This document shows, one piece after another, positions 24,560 through 33,839 of a stretch of DNA of 64,000 bases; position 1 is the stretch's first letter, and every line of letters starts with the position of its first letter. Both the position numbers and the translations under genes were made by a program. The notes beneath the pieces are model-generated. The model had not been told where the DNA came from, ran no database searches, and was given only the letters and a program-made list of their open reading frames with translations. The DNA comes from Methylobacterium sp. DB0501 (GTDB lineage: Bacteria; Pseudomonadota; Alphaproteobacteria; Rhizobiales; Beijerinckiaceae): contig NZ_JAAKGV010000005.1 of NCBI RefSeq assembly GCF_011043735.1, positions 243,871-307,870 on the forward strand, in the 5' to 3' direction.

Positions 24560-27109
24560 ATGGCGGCGCGGGAGCGTGGGGTTGCGTGCGGACGACTGGC
24601 GGGGCTCGCCCTGGCCGGCGTGTCGCTGCTGGCATGGGTGCCCACCATGGCACAGGCTCAGGCGACGCGTGCGCTTCCGAAACGGACCGGGGCGACCCCC
24701 GTCGCCGCGCCGGCCGCCGACGCGGTCGCCCTGTCGATTCCGGACGGGCCGCTCGAACCCGCCCTCGTCCGCTTCACCGAGCAGGCCAAGGTCAAGCTGG
24801 TCTACGGCACCGACCTGACCCGGACCCTGACGACGGCCGGGCTCGAGGGCACGTTCCCGCCACTGGAGGCCCTCGGCCGGCTCCTCGACGGAACCGGCCT
24901 GAGCTACCGTAGGGTGAGCCCGTCGACCCTCACCCTGGTCAACCCGCGCTACGCCCAGCTCGGGGGGCAGCCCGGGGAGGCCGTGCGCCTCGACGAGATC
25001 GTCGTCGAGGGACGACCCGCCGGGCGCGCCGCGGCCGGCCTGCCGCCGCCGACCGGGACGGTGGGACAGCCGCCCCCGCCCTTCGCCGGCGGCCAGGTCG
25101 CCACCGGCACCCGCGTCGGCTTCCTCGGCAACCGCTCGGTCCTGACGACGCCGTTCAACGTGACCGGCTTCACCGAGAAGCTGATCGCCGACCAGCAGGC
25201 GCGCAGCCTCGCCGACGTGGTGCTGAACGATGCGTCGGTGCGCAACGACGCGCCGCCCTTCAGCGAGCGCGACTCGTTCTTCATCCGCGGCTTCCCGGTC
25301 ACCAGCCTCGACGTCGCCTTCGACGGGCTGTTCTACCTCGCCAACCCGCGGCGCACGCTCACGGAGGGCCTGGAGCGGGTCGAGATCCTGAAGGGCCCCT
25401 CGGCGCTCATCAGCGGCGGCACCGGCCGCGTCGGCGGCACGATCAACCTGATCCCGAAGCGCGCCTACGACGAGCCGCTGACCCGCCTCACCACGACCTA
25501 CCTGAGCGACTCGCAGGTCTGGACCCATGCCGATCTCGGCCGCCGCTTCGGCCCGTCGAAGGAATGGGGCGTGCGGACCAACCTGTCCTACCGCAACGGC
25601 AACACGGCGCTCGACAAGAACGCCATCGAGGTCGGCGTCGCGACGCTCGGCCTCGATTATCGCGGCGAGCGCCTGCGCGCCTCGCTCGACCTCGTCCACA
25701 ACACCCAGAACATCACGGCGCCGACCTCGCTGTTCAACTCGGTCGCGCCCGGCGTTCCGGTGCCGCGGGCGCCGAATCCCCATCTCAACACGGCAAGCTC
25801 GCTCGAATACATCGACACGCGCTACAACATGGCGGCGGGCCGGGTCGAGTACGACATCCTGCCCGACACCACGCTGTACGCCGCCGGCGGCGTCAGCCGC
25901 TACAACGAGGACTTCCTGACCTCGGCCTACCGGATCACCAGCGTGACCGGCAGGGCGACCAACACCCTGTCGATCCAGCCGCAGGAGATCACCGGCATGA
26001 CCGGCGAGGTCGGCCTGCGGGCGAAGTTCCAGACCGGCTTCATCGGCCACCAGATCAACGTCGCGGCGGTCGAGGCGGACAACCGGAACTATCGCGGCGG
26101 CTTCCTCGCGCCGACCCTGCCGGTCTTCCAGACCAACATCTACGATCCGGTCCACCTGCCGCGCGGCTCGGTCGCCACCGCCCTGCTGCCGCGCTCCGAC
26201 GGTGGCCGGCCGCTCTTCGTCAAGCTCGCCGTGCGCAGCGTCGGCATCGCCGACACCCTGTCACTCGGCGACGACCGCTTCCTGCTGACGCTGGGCGGAC
26301 GCTTCCAGCAGATCGACCAGCAGAGCTACAACACCCGCCTCGGCGCGGGCTTCGGCAGCCTGTCGACGAGCTACGACCAGGGCCGGTTCAGCCCGGCGCT
26401 CGCGGCGGTGTTCCGCCCGACCGACAACCTCTCGTTCTACGGCAACTACATAGAAGCGCTCGATCCCGGCCCGTCGCCGCCGCCCACGGCCGTCAACGCC
26501 AACGAGATCTTCGCCCCCGTCGTCAACCGGCAGAAGGAGTTCGGCGCCAAGTACGATTTCGGCACGGTGGCGGTCACCGCCTCGCTGTTCGAGATCGAAC
26601 AGCCCAACGCCTTCACGGATTCCGGTACCGGTCGGTTCTCGGTGAGTGGTCTGCAGCGCAACCGTGGTCTCGAACTGACGGCTTTCGGCGAGCCGCTGCC
26701 GGGCGTGCGCCTGGTCGGGGGCGTTACCTTCATCGACGGGCGCCTCGTCAACACGCTCAACCGCCAGTTCGACGGCAACCGCGCCCCCGGCGTCCCCGAC
26801 GTGGCGTTCAACCTCTACGGCGAGGTCGACCTGCCGCCGTGGCTCGCCCCCGGCCTGACGCTGACCGGCCGCGCCATCTACACGAGCGGCCAGTTCTACA
26901 ATCAGGCCAACACGCAGAGCGTGCCCGACTGGACCCGCTTCGATGCCGGCCTGCGCTACACCTTCGAGGGCGCGTCCGGAAAGCCGGTGACGGTCCGGGC
27001 CGTGGTCGAGAACGTGTTCGACAACGCCTACTGGGCCTCGGCCGCCCGGGGCTTCCTGGCGGTGGGCGCGCCCCGCACGGTCATCGTCTCGGCAACGATG
27101 GATTTCTGA
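24560..27109 (+). CDS. TonB-dependent metallophore receptor with STN signalling domain
   Basis: An 849-residue outer-membrane receptor. Signal peptide about 1-33 (ending AQA), STN signalling domain about 56-127 (IPDGPLEPALVRFTEQAKVKLVYG), TonB-box-like EIVVEG at 146-151, plug domain about 190-300 (RSLADVVLNDASVRND, FFIRGFPV, VEILKGPSALISG), then a 22-strand-type beta barrel ending in Phe (SATMDF) as required for Bam assembly. It imports a metal-chelate complex and, through STN, signals to FecR. It is the transducing type, like FecA/FpvA/FoxA. Its place directly before the NIS synthetases suggests the ligand is the product of that cluster (iron or, by analogy to methylolanthanin, lanthanide chelate). 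Confidence 0.92.
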   Translation: MAARERGVACGRLAGLALAGVSLLAWVPTMAQAQATRALPKRTGATPVAAPAADAVALSIPDGPLEPALVRFTEQAKVKLVYGTDLTRTLTTAGLEGTFPPLEALGRLLDGTGLSYRRVSPSTLTLVNPRYAQLGGQPGEAVRLDEIVVEGRPAGRAAAGLPPPTGTVGQPPPPFAGGQVATGTRVGFLGNRSVLTTPFNVTGFTEKLIADQQARSLADVVLNDASVRNDAPPFSERDSFFIRGFPVTSLDVAFDGLFYLANPRRTLTEGLERVEILKGPSALISGGTGRVGGTINLIPKRAYDEPLTRLTTTYLSDSQVWTHADLGRRFGPSKEWGVRTNLSYRNGNTALDKNAIEVGVATLGLDYRGERLRASLDLVHNTQNITAPTSLFNSVAPGVPVPRAPNPHLNTASSLEYIDTRYNMAAGRVEYDILPDTTLYAAGGVSRYNEDFLTSAYRITSVTGRATNTLSIQPQEITGMTGEVGLRAKFQTGFIGHQINVAAVEADNRNYRGGFLAPTLPVFQTNIYDPVHLPRGSVATALLPRSDGGRPLFVKLAVRSVGIADTLSLGDDRFLLTLGGRFQQIDQQSYNTRLGAGFGSLSTSYDQGRFSPALAAVFRPTDNLSFYGNYIEALDPGPSPPPTAVNANEIFAPVVNRQKEFGAKYDFGTVAVTASLFEIEQPNAFTDSGTGRFSVSGLQRNRGLELTAFGEPLPGVRLVGGVTFIDGRLVNTLNRQFDGNRAPGVPDVAFNLYGEVDLPPWLAPGLTLTGRAIYTSGQFYNQANTQSVPDWTRFDAGLRYTFEGASGKPVTVRAVVENVFDNAYWASAARGFLAVGAPRTVIVSATMDF

Positions 27110-27140
27110 GGAGGGGGCCGGACCGGGACGAGGATGGCCC

Positions 27141-27170
27141 GCTCCCCTCTCCCGTGTGGGAGAGGGGAGC
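27141..27170 (+). terminator. strong hairpin after the receptor gene
   Basis: GCTCCCCTCTCCC, loop GTGT, then GGGAGAGGGGAGC: a perfect 13-bp stem 31 bases after the receptor stop. No T-tract follows, so it may be a Rho-assisted terminator or an mRNA 3'-end stabiliser. It resembles the CCCCTCTCCC blocks of the REP-like repeats at 16143 and 47824. Confidence 0.6.
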
Positions 27171-27529
27171 GCACTCGCTTCTGAGACCGTCGCCGTCGTC
27201 GCTGTCCGGCGGCCGCGGCAGCGAAACGGGCGGCGCCTCGCAGACCACAGACTCGCCAGGCATTGGCCCCATGATGATACCGATCACCAAGCACTCGATA
27301 TTCAGGTAGAGTTGCTTTTAATAGTTCGAATATACGTGTCTATACGCGTATTTTCGGTGTTTTACCTTGACCGAGCTCGCCATGAAGGCGATAGACACAG
27401 CCACGACGGAGATCGACGCGCCTCTCGCGCAGGCTCCGCAGCCCGGTCGATCCGATCCCGCTCCCGATCGCGAGATCCGCGCCGCCGGCCCGGCATCTCC
27501 TCCGGAGGCCAGAACGAGGTTTGGTCGTC
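27171..27529 (+). promoter_or_regulatory. intergenic region holding the siderophore biosynthesis promoter
   Basis: About 360 bases without a supported gene. A distinctly AT-rich block at 27293-27370 (GATATTCAGGTAGAGTTGC, TTTTAATAGTTCGAATATACG, TATTTTCGGTGTTTTACC) is the likely promoter/operator of the operon beginning at 27530. It contains loosely palindromic TTCGAATATACG and TATACGCGTATTTT sequence that could bind a metal regulator. The GACGTCAGGA motif of the receptor promoters is not seen here, so biosynthesis may be controlled separately. Confidence 0.45.
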
Positions 27530-29311
27530 ATGCCCCCATCATCTCAAGGAGCCGCCGAGGCGGCGGCGTTCCGCAGCTTCGCCAACGGGTACCGGCGCGA
27601 GATCGATGCCGGGATCCCGGTGCGCCACGCGCTCGCCGACGGGCCGCCGGCTCGTTGCGTCGAGTGGAACCTGCGCAGCCAGCGGGTCGCGATCCGGGCC
27701 GAGATCGTCGCCCCCTCGCTCTGCGGCGCGCAGGGATTCGGCCGGCTCTGGACACGCCACCTGCACGAGCCGCGCTGGCGCGCGATCGCGCCGATGCGGG
27801 CGCTGCAGGACCTGCTCGGCGAGGCCTACGCGCGCTGCGACGAGAGCGGGGGCGACGGCGCACGGGAGCGCGAGCTGGACCTGCTGGGCCGGGTGCTCGA
27901 CAGCTACCGCGAGACCGCCCGCCAGCTCGCCCTCGCCCCGCCCGAGGGCACGGACTTCATCGCTGCCGAGCGCGCCCTGGTCTTCGGCCACTGGCTGCAC
28001 CCGACGCCGAAGAGCCGGCAAGGCCTGACGCCCTGGCAGGCCAAGGCCTACGGGCCGGAGGAAGGCGGGGAATTCCGCCTCGTCGCCTTCGCGGCGGACG
28101 CCTCCCGGGTGCGGCACGATTCGGCCGTCGCCCGCTCGGCCCCCGCGATCGCCCTCGACCTCCTCGGCACGGATGCCGGGCGGCTGGGCTTGCGGCCCGG
28201 CGAAATCACCCTGCCGATGCACCCGCTCCAGGCCGAGGCGCTGCTGCTCTCCCCACATATCGCCGCGATGGTGGAGGCCGGGACCTTGCGCCCCCTCGGC
28301 GCCGTCGGTCGGCGTTTCACCGCGACCTCGTCGCTGCGCACCGTCTACGCGCCGGAGAGCGACTGGATGGCGAAGTTCTCGCTGCCCGTGACGCTCACCA
28401 ACTCGCTGCGGGTCAACCGGATGGCCGAGCTGCAGGCCGGGGTGGCCGTCGCGCGGCTGCTCGCCCGCAGCAACGAGGCGGAGCACCCCGCCTTCCGAAT
28501 CCTCGCCGATCCCGCCTACCTGACGCTGGCCTGCCCGGGCCGGGAAGAGAGCGGGTTCGAGACGGTGTTGCGCGAGAGCCCGTTCCGGGGCGAGGCGGCG
28601 CGCGGCATCGCCACGGTGGCGGCGCTGACCGCCGAGCCGGTGCCGGGCCGTCCCTCGCGGCTGGAAGCCCTGCTGCGGCGCCTCGCGCCCCAGGATCTCG
28701 CCCAAAGGGACTTGGCCCATGCGGCGCGGACCTGGTTCAGCCTCTACCTCGACTGCATGGTCGAGCCGGTGGTCGCGCTCTACGACCGGCACGGCATCGC
28801 GCTGGAGGCGCACCAGCAGAACGCGCTCCTCGACGTCGCCGAGGGCTGGCCGCGCCGCGGCTTCTACCGCGACAACCAGGGCTTCTACCTGTCGCAGGCC
28901 GCCCGCCCGCGCATCGAGCGCCTGGTGCCGGAGGCCGGCGCCATCGCATCGCTGTTCTTCGACGACCGCGAGATCCGGCGGCGCCTCGCCTATTACCTCG
29001 TGGTCAACCAGGTCTTCTCGGTGATCGCCCGCCTCGGCCATGACGGGCTGGCGCGGGAAGACGTGCTCCTCGACGACCTCGCCCGCCGGCTGGAGACGAT
29101 CGCCCGCCGCATGACCGGTCCGGGCCGGGCCTTCGCCCGCTCGGTCCTCGAGGGGCCGGTGCTCTGCACCAAGGCCAACCTGCGCGTACGCCTCGCCGCC
29201 CGCGACGAGCTGGCCGACGGCGAGAGCGCCGGCACCTATATCGACATGCCGAACCCGCTTGCCGAGCGGCACGGCAGCCCGATCCGGTCGGACCGTGTCC
29301 TTGCCTCCTGA
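27530..29311 (+). CDS. IucA/IucC-family NIS siderophore synthetase (AsbA-like)
   Basis: A 593-residue NRPS-independent siderophore synthetase. These enzymes adenylate a citrate carboxylate and condense it with an amine. Motifs: GHWLHPTPKSRQGL (about 152-165), LPMHPLQAEALLLSP (about 230), TATSSLRTVY (about 264) binding ATP, and LEAHQQNALLD (about 425) plus YRDNQGFYLS in the C-terminal FhuF-like part. In petrobactin assembly AsbA joins spermidine to citrate, and that is the likely role here. The ATG at 27530 is favoured over an in-frame TTG three codons earlier, as GAGG lies about ten bases upstream. It overlaps the next synthetase by 17 bases and is the first gene of the biosynthetic operon. 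Confidence 0.9.
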   Translation: MPPSSQGAAEAAAFRSFANGYRREIDAGIPVRHALADGPPARCVEWNLRSQRVAIRAEIVAPSLCGAQGFGRLWTRHLHEPRWRAIAPMRALQDLLGEAYARCDESGGDGARERELDLLGRVLDSYRETARQLALAPPEGTDFIAAERALVFGHWLHPTPKSRQGLTPWQAKAYGPEEGGEFRLVAFAADASRVRHDSAVARSAPAIALDLLGTDAGRLGLRPGEITLPMHPLQAEALLLSPHIAAMVEAGTLRPLGAVGRRFTATSSLRTVYAPESDWMAKFSLPVTLTNSLRVNRMAELQAGVAVARLLARSNEAEHPAFRILADPAYLTLACPGREESGFETVLRESPFRGEAARGIATVAALTAEPVPGRPSRLEALLRRLAPQDLAQRDLAHAARTWFSLYLDCMVEPVVALYDRHGIALEAHQQNALLDVAEGWPRRGFYRDNQGFYLSQAARPRIERLVPEAGAIASLFFDDREIRRRLAYYLVVNQVFSVIARLGHDGLAREDVLLDDLARRLETIARRMTGPGRAFARSVLEGPVLCTKANLRVRLAARDELADGESAGTYIDMPNPLAERHGSPIRSDRVLAS

Positions 29312-31004
29312 GCCGCCCGAGGACCGGGTCCTGCGGCAGCTCGCCGAGGCGGTCCTGTTCGAGGGGCTGGGCGAGGCGATGCCCGGCGACGGGCGGCTCC
29401 GCTGGCGGCTCGGCGGGCAGAGCTTCCGCGCCGCCGGGACGATCGGCCCGTTCGGCCGCCCCCGCCTCGTTCCGGGCACGGTCGAGATGGCGGGTGCGGC
29501 CGGGGACTGGCGCCCCGCGCCGCTCGCCGCCCTGGTCGAGGCCCTGCCGGCCGAGCGGGAGCGGCTTGCACGCCTGCTGGCCGAACTTCGCCAGACGGTC
29601 GCGCTGTGCCGCTGGAATCTCGAAAACCGGCCAGCGCCGGAGCGCCGGGGGCTCCCGTTCGCGGCGCTCGACGGGGCGTTGGGGGAGGGCCACCCCTACC
29701 ATCCCTGCTTCAAGGCGCGCACCGGCTTCACCCTGGACGACCACGCCGCCTACGGGCCGGAAGCCGCCCGGCCGTTCCGCCTCGACTGGCTCGCCCTGCC
29801 GCGCGACGCCGTCGCGCCGTCGTGGCCCGGCAGCGAGGGGACGTGCTGGCGCACGACGCTCGGCGCCGACCGGGACGGGCTGCTGCACCGCCTGCACGCG
29901 GCCGGCCATTCCCCGGCCACGCACGCGATCCTGCCGGTCCATCCCTGGCAGATGCGCCACCTCTCGGGCGAGGAGCCGCTGCGCTCCCGCCTCGCGGCGG
30001 GCGAGGCGGTGGCCCTCGGGCCGGCCGGGCCGCGCTACCGCGCGAGCCAGTCCCTGCGCAGCCTGCACGATGCCGACGACCCGCGCCGCGCCAGCGTGAA
30101 GCTGGCCTTGAGCGTCGTCAGCACGTCGAGCCTGCGGATCCTCGATCCGCATTTCGTCCTGACCGCGCCGGCGCTGTCGGAGTGGCTCGCGGCCATCGTC
30201 GCCGGCGATCCGGCCCTGGAACGGATGACCGTCCTGCAGGAATTCGCCGCCGTCCTCGCCGACCGGGACGGCCCGCTGGCGGGCCGGCTCGCGGCGATCT
30301 GGCGCGAGAGCCCGGACCTCGCGCCCGGCGAGGCGGCCCTGCCGTTCAACGCCCTCGGCGTCCACGAGCCCGACGGCGGCACCTTCGTAGGGCCGTGGCT
30401 GGCGCGGTACGGCCTCAAGGCCTGGCTCGACCGGCTGGTCGAGGTCGCGGTCCTGCCGGTCTGGCACCTCCTGGTGGCGCACGGCGTCGCGCTGGAGGCG
30501 CACGGCCAGAACATGATCCTGGTCCACCGCGACGGCTGGCCCGAGCGGGTGATCCTGCGCGACTTCCACGAGAGCGCCGAATACGCGCCGGATTTCCTCC
30601 GGCACACGCCGCCCGTGCCGGATCTCGGCGCCATCGACCCGGCCCATGCCGGCCCGCCCGACGACCGCTTCCATGCCATGCGCTCGGCGGCGGTGCTGGC
30701 CGAGCTGGTGACCGACAGCCTGTTCGTCTTCAACCTCGCCGAGATCACCCACGTGCTGGCCCGCCGGCACGGGCTCGACGAGGCCTGGTTCTGGGCCGGG
30801 CTCGGCCGGCGCCTGCGCCGCCACGCGTCCGGGCACGGACTGACCGGCCGGCTCGCCGCCTTGGGCGTCGAGGCGCCGGTCTTGCGGGTCGAGGCGCTGC
30901 TGGCGCGCAAGCTCGGGCTCGACGAGGCGCGCTGCAGCCGTCTCGTGCCCAACGCCCTGTTCCCCTCCCCCCTCCCCCTCCCCCTCCCGCGGACAGGCTC
31001 ATGA
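29295..31004 (+). CDS. IucA/IucC-family NIS siderophore synthetase (AsbB-like)
   Basis: A 569-residue second NIS synthetase. Motifs: GHPYHPCFKARTGF (about 131-144), LPVHPWQM (about 214), RASQSLRSLH (about 250) and EAHGQNMILVHRDGWPERV with RDFHES (about 397-425). Its pairing with the upstream AsbA-like gene follows the petrobactin arrangement, where AsbB adds the second (aryl)spermidine arm to the citrate half-product. The GTG start at 29295 overlaps the previous gene; the alternative frame start further up reads poorly. The C terminus is Pro/Leu-rich (FPSPLPLPLPR), encoded by a CCCTCC-rich run, an odd tail for the family. Its stop overlaps the ligase start as ATGA. Confidence 0.9.
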   Translation: MSLPPEPPEDRVLRQLAEAVLFEGLGEAMPGDGRLRWRLGGQSFRAAGTIGPFGRPRLVPGTVEMAGAAGDWRPAPLAALVEALPAERERLARLLAELRQTVALCRWNLENRPAPERRGLPFAALDGALGEGHPYHPCFKARTGFTLDDHAAYGPEAARPFRLDWLALPRDAVAPSWPGSEGTCWRTTLGADRDGLLHRLHAAGHSPATHAILPVHPWQMRHLSGEEPLRSRLAAGEAVALGPAGPRYRASQSLRSLHDADDPRRASVKLALSVVSTSSLRILDPHFVLTAPALSEWLAAIVAGDPALERMTVLQEFAAVLADRDGPLAGRLAAIWRESPDLAPGEAALPFNALGVHEPDGGTFVGPWLARYGLKAWLDRLVEVAVLPVWHLLVAHGVALEAHGQNMILVHRDGWPERVILRDFHESAEYAPDFLRHTPPVPDLGAIDPAHAGPPDDRFHAMRSAAVLAELVTDSLFVFNLAEITHVLARRHGLDEAWFWAGLGRRLRRHASGHGLTGRLAALGVEAPVLRVEALLARKLGLDEARCSRLVPNALFPSPLPLPLPRTGS

Positions 31005-32266
31005 TCGAGATCGACGGACGCATCCTCGCGACGGACGAGATGGAGGCGGCCCTCGCCCATTTCACCGCGAAAGCCGGACTGCGGGGCGGCAGCGGCGAGC
31101 GCGTCGCGGCGCGGTTCCGCGACAACGCGTCGAGCCTCGCCTTCATCCTGGCCGCCCGCCGGGCCGGGGCGACGCTGCTGCCGATCCACCCGGCCCTGCC
31201 GAATGACGGCGCGCGGCGGCTGGCAGTGCGGGCCGGCTGCCACCGGGTCTTCCTCGACGACCTGGTGGCCGAGCCCCTGGACCGGGCGCCCCCGCCCGTG
31301 CCGGGCGAGGGCCACCTGCTCCAGATGAGCTCCGGCACCACCGGCGAGCCGAAATGCATCGCCCGGCCCTGGGGCGCGGTCGAGCGCGAGATCGAGAGCT
31401 ACGTCGCCGCCTTCACCGAACCGGACGGGATGACGCCGGTGATCGCCTGCCCGATCACCCATTCCTACGGGTTGATCTGCGGCCTGCTGGTCGGCCTGCG
31501 CCGCGGCCGGGCGCCGGTGGTGCTCGACACCGCCAACCCGAAATACCTGCTGCGGCGCCTGCGCGAACTCGACCGCCCGCTGCTCTACACCTCGCCCGCC
31601 ATGCTGCACACGCTCGCCCGGCTGATGCCGGAGGGCGAACGCATCCACGCGGCGATGACCTCCGGCACGCTGCTGCCCGCGCCGTGGTTCGCCGCCATCC
31701 GCGCCCGGGTCGCGCATTTCTTCCAGCAATACGGCTGCTCGGAGACCGGCTGCATCGCGGTCAACCCGGACCTCGACCGGGCCGACGCGATCGGCCGCCC
31801 GCTGCCCCACCACCGCGTCACCGCCGGATCGAGCGCCGAGGCGCCGGCGGAGATCGTCGTCGAGGGCGAGGCGGGCACGGTGCGGACAGGCGACCTCGGC
31901 TACCAGCGGCCCGACGGCATGCTGGTCTTCGTGGCACGCTCGAGCGACACGATCAACGTCTCGGGCCTCAACGTCTATCCGGGCGAGGTCGAGGACGTGG
32001 TGATGGGCATGCCCGGCATCACCGATGCCGTCGCCTTCGCCAGGCCCGACGCCTTCGCGGGCGAGCGGGTGACGCTGCTCTTCAGCGCCGAGGCGCCGGT
32101 GGCGCCCCGCGACCTCCAGGATTGGTGCCGCCGCTGGCTCGCCGGCCATCAGGTGCCGGTCGAGGCAGCGCAGGTGGCGGCGATCCCGCGCCAGGCCAAC
32201 GGCAAGATCTCCCGCCGCGAGGCCGCCGACCTCTACCGCAGCGGCGCCCTGGAGGCCGCGCAATGA
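31001..32266 (+). CDS. aryl-AMP ligase (AsbC-like, hydroxybenzoate activating)
   Basis: A 421-residue adenylate-forming enzyme. ATP-binding A3 motif MSSGTTGEPK is at about 107-116, the aromatic-substrate pocket lies near CPITHSYGLICG, FFQQYGCSETG is A5, TGDLGYQRPDG is A7, SDTINVSGLNVYPGEVE is A8 and the A10 lysine lies in QANGKISR. It would activate a hydroxybenzoate as acyl-AMP and load it on the carrier domain encoded next. In petrobactin AsbC uses 3,4-dihydroxybenzoate. Here no 3-dehydroshikimate dehydratase is present, so 4-hydroxybenzoate (as in methylolanthanin) is an equally good substrate guess. Start and stop overlap neighbours by four bases each, so translation is coupled. Confidence 0.88.
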   Translation: MIEIDGRILATDEMEAALAHFTAKAGLRGGSGERVAARFRDNASSLAFILAARRAGATLLPIHPALPNDGARRLAVRAGCHRVFLDDLVAEPLDRAPPPVPGEGHLLQMSSGTTGEPKCIARPWGAVEREIESYVAAFTEPDGMTPVIACPITHSYGLICGLLVGLRRGRAPVVLDTANPKYLLRRLRELDRPLLYTSPAMLHTLARLMPEGERIHAAMTSGTLLPAPWFAAIRARVAHFFQQYGCSETGCIAVNPDLDRADAIGRPLPHHRVTAGSSAEAPAEIVVEGEAGTVRTGDLGYQRPDGMLVFVARSSDTINVSGLNVYPGEVEDVVMGMPGITDAVAFARPDAFAGERVTLLFSAEAPVAPRDLQDWCRRWLAGHQVPVEAAQVAAIPRQANGKISRREAADLYRSGALEAAQ

Positions 32267-33564
32267 CCCGGGAGGAGGCCGTCGCGGCCATCGGCACGGT
32301 GCTGCGCGAGGAGATGCATCACCCGCATCTCGACCGGTTCAGCCCGCAGGCGCGGCTCAACGAGGACCTGTACCTCGACTCGGTGCAGGTGCTGCAGCTC
32401 GTCCTCTCCCTCGAGATGGGCCTCGGCCTGTCGATCCCCGAGGAGGCGATCGCGACCCGCGACCTCTCGACGGTGGCCGACCTCGCCGGGCTGCTCGCGC
32501 GCGAGCCCGACGCCGCCCCGGCCCCCGTCGCCGCCCCGCCTTCTGGCGTGCACGGCGAACTGGCCTACGACCTGAAGATCCACTGCTTCGTCAGCTGCGT
32601 CTGCGACGGGCTGAAGGCGCGCGGCATCGACCACCGGCCGTTCTACGCCCTGATCTGGGACGCCGAATTCGCCATCACCGACGGGTTCCGCCTCGCCTAC
32701 CACTCGGACGCCATGGACCACGAGGGGTTCCGCTACTGGTTCACGCGGCTCTACAGCGTGCCGCTCCACGCCTGGTACGACCATTCGCGCTCGAAGGACG
32801 ACAATGTCGCGACCCTGCTCGACCTGCTGGCGACGGCTACGCCGGACGAGGGGATCATGGTGATGCTCGACATGTTCCACCTGCCGGAGCGGGAGAACAA
32901 GTTCAACCAGAACCCATTCCCGCATTACCTGCTGGTGGGCCTCACCGACGACCCGGACGTCTGGCAGGTGCGGGATCCGGACTTCCGCTGGGAAGGCACG
33001 ATTCAACGCGACCGGGTGCTGAACGCCATCCGCCAGCCGAGCGTCGCCGGCGGCTACCGGTTCGATCCGTCCCTCGCCCGCCCGCCGGCGGAGGCCGACC
33101 TGGCGGCGTTCTTCGAGGCCTGCTTCGTCCTGGACTCGAATCCGCTGGTCGACGCGGTGCGGGCGATCGTGGCGGCCCATGCCGAGGGCCGCGGCGGGCT
33201 CGGGCTCGCCGGTCTCGACGGGGCGTTGCGCGAGCTCCCGGTCATCACGATCCGCAAATGGGCCTACGAGCACGGCTTCGCCTTCTTCTGGCGCGCCCTG
33301 CACTGGCCCGATGCCGGGTTCCAGCGGATCTGCGACGAGATCGAGACCCTGGTGAACGGCCTCACCGCCCTGCACTACGCCGTGCTGAGGCTCGCCCGAA
33401 CGGAAGACCCGGCGCAGGTCGCCGACGTCATGGCGAAGCTCGACGCGCTCGACGCGGTCGAGTCCTCGCTCAAGCGCCAGCTCGGCGCGGCCTACCGGGC
33501 CTGGCGCGCGCCGCACCGGGCGACACCCCTCCACCGCCCCGTCGAGGAAGGATGCCTGTCATGA
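32263..33564 (+). CDS. fused aryl carrier protein and aryl transferase (AsbD-AsbE fusion)
   Basis: A 433-residue two-domain protein. Residues 1 to about 85 are an acyl/aryl carrier domain with phosphopantetheine site Ser40 in LYLDSVQVLQLV. An Ala/Pro linker (about 85-100, PDAAPAPVAAPPSG) leads to an AsbE-like domain (about 105-433; LKIHCFVSCVCDGLKARGIDHRPFY, DAMDHEGFRYWF, FHLPERENKFNQNPFPHYLLVG). AsbD and AsbE are separate proteins in Bacillus petrobactin synthesis; AsbE transfers the aryl group from the carrier to spermidine. Fusion removes the need for docking. I recall a fused mllDE-type gene in the methylolanthanin locus. ATG overlaps the ligase stop. Confidence 0.85.
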   Translation: MTREEAVAAIGTVLREEMHHPHLDRFSPQARLNEDLYLDSVQVLQLVLSLEMGLGLSIPEEAIATRDLSTVADLAGLLAREPDAAPAPVAAPPSGVHGELAYDLKIHCFVSCVCDGLKARGIDHRPFYALIWDAEFAITDGFRLAYHSDAMDHEGFRYWFTRLYSVPLHAWYDHSRSKDDNVATLLDLLATATPDEGIMVMLDMFHLPERENKFNQNPFPHYLLVGLTDDPDVWQVRDPDFRWEGTIQRDRVLNAIRQPSVAGGYRFDPSLARPPAEADLAAFFEACFVLDSNPLVDAVRAIVAAHAEGRGGLGLAGLDGALRELPVITIRKWAYEHGFAFFWRALHWPDAGFQRICDEIETLVNGLTALHYAVLRLARTEDPAQVADVMAKLDALDAVESSLKRQLGAAYRAWRAPHRATPLHRPVEEGCLS

Positions 33565-33839
33565 TCCACTCCCGCGCCGTCGTCGGCACCCTCCACGCGA
33601 GCCGCTACCTGCAGCAGCTCGCCAAGCACTGGGCGCACAAGTTCGAGACCACGTTCGATCCGCATTCCGCCCGGATCGCCCTGCCCCTCGGGGAAGCCCG
33701 GCTCGCCGCCACCGACGAGGCCCTGACGATCGACCTGTCGGTGGACGACGTGACCAAGCTGCCGGACTTCCAGGCCGTGCTGGTGCGCCACGTCGAGCGC
33801 TTCGCGTTCCGCGAGACGCTGCACTTCGACTGGACGTGA
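33561..33839 (+). CDS. DUF2218-family small protein
   Basis: A 92-residue protein with the DUF2218 pattern: HASRYLQQLAKHWAHKFE near the N terminus, then ARIALPLGEARLAATDEALTIDL and VLVRHVERFAFRETLHFDW. Family members commonly sit beside siderophore and TonB-receptor genes, but their biochemical role is unknown to me. The start at 33561 overlaps the stop of the fused carrier gene as ATGA and is well spaced from GAGGAAGG; another ATG nine bases upstream is too close to that site. Its stop overlaps the next GTG start, so it is locked into the operon. Confidence 0.85.
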   Translation: MIHSRAVVGTLHASRYLQQLAKHWAHKFETTFDPHSARIALPLGEARLAATDEALTIDLSVDDVTKLPDFQAVLVRHVERFAFRETLHFDWT

